Part shown: one piece after another, positions 61,230 through 64,000 of the stretch
Layout of the letters: each line of letters opens with the position of its first letter
How positions within the stretch are numbered: the first letter of the stretch is position 1
Assembly (NCBI GenBank): GCA_040223615.1
Contig: JAVKFY010000054.1
Span: 1 to 64,000 of the forward strand
Direction of reading: 5' to 3'
DNA: 64,000 nt
Origin: JAVKFY01 sp040223615
Lineage (GTDB): Bacteria; Pseudomonadota; Alphaproteobacteria; GCA-2731375
Translations under genes and position numbers: made by a program
Notes under the pieces: generated by a model
Seen by the model: the letters and a program-made list of their open reading frames with translations, nothing else
Told to the model about the DNA's origin: nothing
The model's database searches: none

Positions 61230-61244
61230 GTCAATTAAATTGAC
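61230..61244. promoter_or_regulatory. Perfect palindrome in the divergent promoter
   Basis: GTCAATT-A-AATTGAC, a 15-base perfect inverted repeat, between the broken ligase gene and the oxygenase alpha gene, 33 bases before the latter. Typical size for a TetR operator; the TetR gene lies 0.7 kb away. Confidence 0.6.
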
Positions 61245-61277
61245 GGACGTGACCGTCAGCGCTGGAGGTTGCAGATC

Positions 61278-62537
61278 ATGAGCCGGTTATCCTCGGACTC
61301 TGGCATCGGAGACCGTATCCGCGGCGAGTGGGTGCACGGCTCGCTCTACAGCGACGCCGACATCTTCGCTGAGGAGTTGGAGAAGATCTGGTACCGCACC
61401 TGGGTCTATGTCGGACACGAGAGCGAAGTGCCGCGGGCGGACGACTTCGTGATGAAGTCGATCGGACCGCAGCCGGTGATCATGACCCGCGACCGTGAGG
61501 GGCGGCTGCATCTGCTGCAGAACCGCTGTCCGCATCGCGGCAACCAGGTCTGCACCCAGGCGCGCGGCAACGCCCGCACCTTCACCTGCCCGTTCCACAA
61601 GTGGACCTTCGCCAACGACGGTAAGCTGACCGCCGTCGCCTTCGCCGATGGCTACGACGGTCAGGACATGTCGGGGCTGGGCCTGGCGCCGGTGCCGCGC
61701 ATTGCCAGCTATCGCGGCTTCGTGTTCGGTTCGTTCGCGGTGGACGGACCGCCCCTGGCCGAGCATCTGGGCGGTGCGGCGGAAACGCTGGATCGGCTTT
61801 GCCTGGCGTCGCCGGAAGGCGAGATCGAGGTGACCGCCGGCTTCCTGCAGCACCGCGTCAAGGCGAACTGGAAGTTCGTGCTGGAGAACGAGACCGACGG
61901 CTATCATCCGGCCTTCGTGCACGCGTCGATCTTCTCCGTCGCCGAGAGCGGCATCGGCGGCCTCTATGCCAGCAAGTCGGCGGCCGTCGGCCGCGACTAT
62001 GGCAACGGCCACACGGAGATGGACCTGCGACCGGAGTTCCGCCGCCTGGACCAGCCGATGCGCTGGTTCGGCACCACGAGCGACAAGCTGCCGGACTACC
62101 TTGCCAAGATGCAGGCCGCCTACGGCGTGGAGAGGGCGCGCGAGATCATGGTCGACGGCACCCCGCACGTGATGATCTTTCCGAACCTGTTCATCGCCGA
62201 GATCCAGATGTTCGTGCTGCAGGCGCGCGCCGTGGACGACACGGTGCAGCACGTCACGGCGCTTCAGTTCAAGGGCGCGCCTGACCTGAACCGGCGCATG
62301 CGGCAGCAGACCATGGGCTCGGTCGGCCCGGCCGGCTTCCTGCTGGCGGACGACTCCGCGATGTACGAGCGAACCCAGCGCGGGGTGCAGTCACGCGACC
62401 CGGAGTGGCTATTCCTTGGCCGTGGCGAGAAGCGCGAGCGGCTTGACGAAGATGGATACCGGATCGGCCACGTGACCGACGAGGTGCCGTCGCGTGGCAT
62501 CTGGCAACACTACAAGGCGTTGATGGAGGCGGTGTGA
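61278..62537 (+). CDS. Aromatic ring-hydroxylating oxygenase, alpha subunit
   Basis: 419 residues; ATG chosen with GGAGG 10 bases upstream, as the TTG earlier lacks one. Rieske cluster ligands: Cys84 and His86 (CPHRG), Cys104 and His107 (CPFHKW). Mononuclear iron site: ENETDGYHPAFVH with the bridging Asp and the two His (210, 215). Needs a reductase/ferredoxin partner not seen here. Substrate unknown; CoA context suggests an aromatic acid or its CoA ester. Confidence 0.92.
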   Translation: MSRLSSDSGIGDRIRGEWVHGSLYSDADIFAEELEKIWYRTWVYVGHESEVPRADDFVMKSIGPQPVIMTRDREGRLHLLQNRCPHRGNQVCTQARGNARTFTCPFHKWTFANDGKLTAVAFADGYDGQDMSGLGLAPVPRIASYRGFVFGSFAVDGPPLAEHLGGAAETLDRLCLASPEGEIEVTAGFLQHRVKANWKFVLENETDGYHPAFVHASIFSVAESGIGGLYASKSAAVGRDYGNGHTEMDLRPEFRRLDQPMRWFGTTSDKLPDYLAKMQAAYGVERAREIMVDGTPHVMIFPNLFIAEIQMFVLQARAVDDTVQHVTALQFKGAPDLNRRMRQQTMGSVGPAGFLLADDSAMYERTQRGVQSRDPEWLFLGRGEKRERLDEDGYRIGHVTDEVPSRGIWQHYKALMEAV

Positions 62538-63028
62538 TGCTGGCGACCCGCAACGACGATACCCTGCTGCGCCGGGTCGAGGCATTCATCTATCGCGAGG
62601 CGCGGCTACAGGACGAGCATCGTTATGCCGACTGGGAAGCGCTATGGACCGACGACGCGATCTACTGGATACCGGCCAATGGCGACGACATCGACCCTGA
62701 GAACGAGATGTCGATCGTCTACGACAACCGCAGCCGTATCGGCCTGCGCGTCCGCCAACTGCTGACCGGAAAGCGCTTCACCCAGGAGCCGAAGTCGTCA
62801 ATCCGACACTTCGTCACCAACGTCGAGATATTCGGCCACGACACCGACGAGGTTGCGGCCGGCTGCAACGTCATGGTGTTCGAGAGCAGCTTGCGCGGCG
62901 AGACGCTGTGGGCGGCGCGCACCGACTATCTGCTGCGCGCGGATGGCGACGACCTGAAGATGGCGCGCAAGAAGGTGGCGTTGGTCAACAACGACAAGCC
63001 GCTCTACACGCTTTCATTCCTGATCTGA
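62534..63028 (+). CDS. Aromatic ring-hydroxylating oxygenase, beta subunit
   Basis: 164 residues, SnoaL-like beta subunit: FIYREARLQDEHRYADWEALWTDDAIYWIP, and SIRHFVTNVEI. It stabilises the alpha subunit. Start overlaps the alpha stop by four bases, so expression is coupled. The adjacent GTG/ATG starts leave a choice of one codon. Confidence 0.92.
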   Translation: MMLATRNDDTLLRRVEAFIYREARLQDEHRYADWEALWTDDAIYWIPANGDDIDPENEMSIVYDNRSRIGLRVRQLLTGKRFTQEPKSSIRHFVTNVEIFGHDTDEVAAGCNVMVFESSLRGETLWAARTDYLLRADGDDLKMARKKVALVNNDKPLYTLSFLI

Positions 63029-63040
63029 CCGGAGGCTTCC

Positions 63041-63847
63041 ATGGCTCGCGATCTCATCTCCGACGGTCCGGTGCTGCTCAGCCTGGATGGCGGCGTCGCG
63101 CACATGACATTGAACCGCCCCGAGGCAGCCAACGGCATGTCCGTGGAGCTGCTGAAGGCGCTCTACGAGGCGGTCATGGCCTGCCATGGCGAGCCGGACG
63201 TGCGCGTCCTGCTGCTGACCGGGGCCGGCAAGAACTTCTGCGCCGGCGGCGACGTGCAGGCCTTCGCCTCGAAAGGTGAGGCGCTGCCCGATTACATTCG
63301 GCCGGCGACGGCGTACCTGCAGGATTCAGTGCTCTCCCTGTCGCGGCTGCAGGCGCCCGTCATCGTCGCCGTGCAGGGTTTCGCGGCGGGCGGTGGCGGC
63401 TTCGGCTTGGTCTGCGCCGCCGACCTGGTGATCGCGGCCGAGACGGCGAAGTTCCTGGCCGGCGCGACCCGGGTGGCTATGGCGCCGGATGGCGGCACCT
63501 CGGCGAACCTGCCGCGCCTGGTCGGCATGCGCAAGGCGATGGAGATCCTGCTCACCAACCCGACGATCGATGCCGCCGAAGCGCTGCGACTCGGTCTGGT
63601 CAACCGGGTGGTGCCGGACGCCGAACTGCACGATGCGGCGCTGACGCTGGCGCGCGAGCTGGCCGCGGGCGCGCCGAAGGCCCTGGCGGCGACCAAGCGG
63701 TTGCTGCGCTCGGGCGCGGCACTGACCATGGAGTCCTGCCTGAGCGAGGAGGCGCGCACCGTCTCCGAGCTTGCCGGCATGGCCGACGCGCGCGAAGGCT
63801 TGGCGGCGGTGATCGAACGGCGCAAACCCGTCTTCACTGGCAGGTAG
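63041..63847 (+). CDS. Enoyl-CoA hydratase/isomerase family protein
   Basis: 268 residues, crotonase fold: HMTLNRPEAANGM, LLLTGAGKNFCAGGDVQAF (oxyanion hole), GFAAGGGGFGLVCAADLVIAAE, and GGTSANLPRLVGMRKAMEILL. The catalytic acidic residue normally after the second oxyanion strand is replaced (PDGGTSAN), so the exact activity (hydratase, isomerase or hydrolase) is open. Third gene of the oxygenase operon. Confidence 0.9.
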   Translation: MARDLISDGPVLLSLDGGVAHMTLNRPEAANGMSVELLKALYEAVMACHGEPDVRVLLLTGAGKNFCAGGDVQAFASKGEALPDYIRPATAYLQDSVLSLSRLQAPVIVAVQGFAAGGGGFGLVCAADLVIAAETAKFLAGATRVAMAPDGGTSANLPRLVGMRKAMEILLTNPTIDAAEALRLGLVNRVVPDAELHDAALTLARELAAGAPKALAATKRLLRSGAALTMESCLSEEARTVSELAGMADAREGLAAVIERRKPVFTGR

Positions 63848-63875
63848 GCGCGGGCGTCAAGATGGATATTCCAGG

Positions 63876-64000
63876 TTGGACAAGCACCGAGATCTGTCGG
63901 ACAGCGGCGTCGATCTGTTTCGCGAACACATAGACCTGTATCTGACCGATCCAGCGCGCGCCCATGTCGGCGGTGGCGGAATGGCGCGCCGCACATCGCG
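63876..64000 (+). CDS. Possible N-terminal part of a DDN-type (deazaflavin-dependent) nitroreductase family protein
   Basis: The plus-strand frame from about 63,876 reads HRDLSDSGVDLFREHIDLYLTDPARAH and stays open to the edge. The phrase DLFREHxDLYLTDPxxAH resembles the start of DDN/Rv3547-like proteins. No ATG starts it in frame; a TTG at 63,876 is possible. Either a gene with an unusual start or a decayed end. Cut by the window. Confidence 0.3.
   Translation, partial: MDKHRDLSDSGVDLFREHIDLYLTDPARAHVGGGGMARRTS

Overview
The window is high-GC, dense alphaproteobacterial DNA. The evidence is an RpoE/ChrR pair of the ECF11 type, a (6-4)-type Fe-S photolyase, FixL/FixJ-like signalling, Liv and sugar ABC importers, and the 3' half of an initiator tRNA with alphaproteobacterial-looking sequence. 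The genus cannot be fixed from sequence alone; a Rhodospirillales-like or related lineage is my guess.

Positions 1-17,288 are the right-hand part of an integrated mobile element. It ends in a 45-bp copy of the 3' half of tRNA-fMet (17,244-17,288) that lacks its 5' half, so the intact tRNA and probably the integrase lie left of the window. The element carries a serine resolvase, a DUF2958 gene and a long ParB-like gene (each preceded by a copy of the same structured leader), a VirD4-like coupling protein without a membrane anchor, two small membrane proteins, a MOBQ-type relaxase, and an oriT whose nic-like core matches the RSF1010/R1162 class. No mating-pair genes are seen, so it is best called an integrative mobilizable element or part of an ICE. 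AT-richer cargo genes of unknown function are interspersed (3.1-4.1, 9.1-9.8 and 15.3-15.9 kb), with a secreted nuclease-like gene at 6.3-7.6 kb.

Positions 17.8-26.1 kb look like a compact RpoE-ChrR photo-oxidative stress regulon. I found six promoters of the form TGATC(C/G)-N16-CGTA, placed 20-60 bases before start codons: in front of the fasciclin gene, rpoE itself, a broken DUF3833 gene, folE, the membrane-protein/photolyase operon and the ubiG/DUF427 operon. A seventh, weaker one precedes a DCC-family gene. Next come an FG-GAP/RTX protein (26.3-29.0 kb) and an AraC regulator divergent from a VOC / DUF417 / fragment / Tat-exported haloalkane-dehalogenase-like cluster (29.1-32.5 kb).

Positions 32.5-50.8 kb are mostly nutrient import and catabolism: a branched-chain amino-acid-type importer (livKGFHM), a carbohydrate or polyol-type ABC importer with two ATPases and a tiny membrane protein, a TetR regulator, a UPF0261 / TIM-barrel / SRPBCC operon, an amidohydrolase with DUF1636, and an FAD disulfide-reductase-like flavoprotein. 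Positions 50.9-55.0 kb hold a Tat-exported isochorismatase-fold hydrolase and a PAS histidine kinase with two response regulators.

Positions 55.3-64.0 kb are a catabolic island: an SDR, a CoA-transferase whose two subunit genes are separated by an acyl-CoA dehydrogenase, a FadR-type regulator with a matching operator-like site, a TetR regulator, an internally deleted phenylacetate-CoA-ligase pseudogene, a Rieske ring-hydroxylating oxygenase (alpha and beta), an enoyl-CoA hydratase, and the beginning of a possible deazaflavin-dependent nitroreductase-like gene at the edge. This suggests degradation of an aromatic or alicyclic acid through CoA thioesters.
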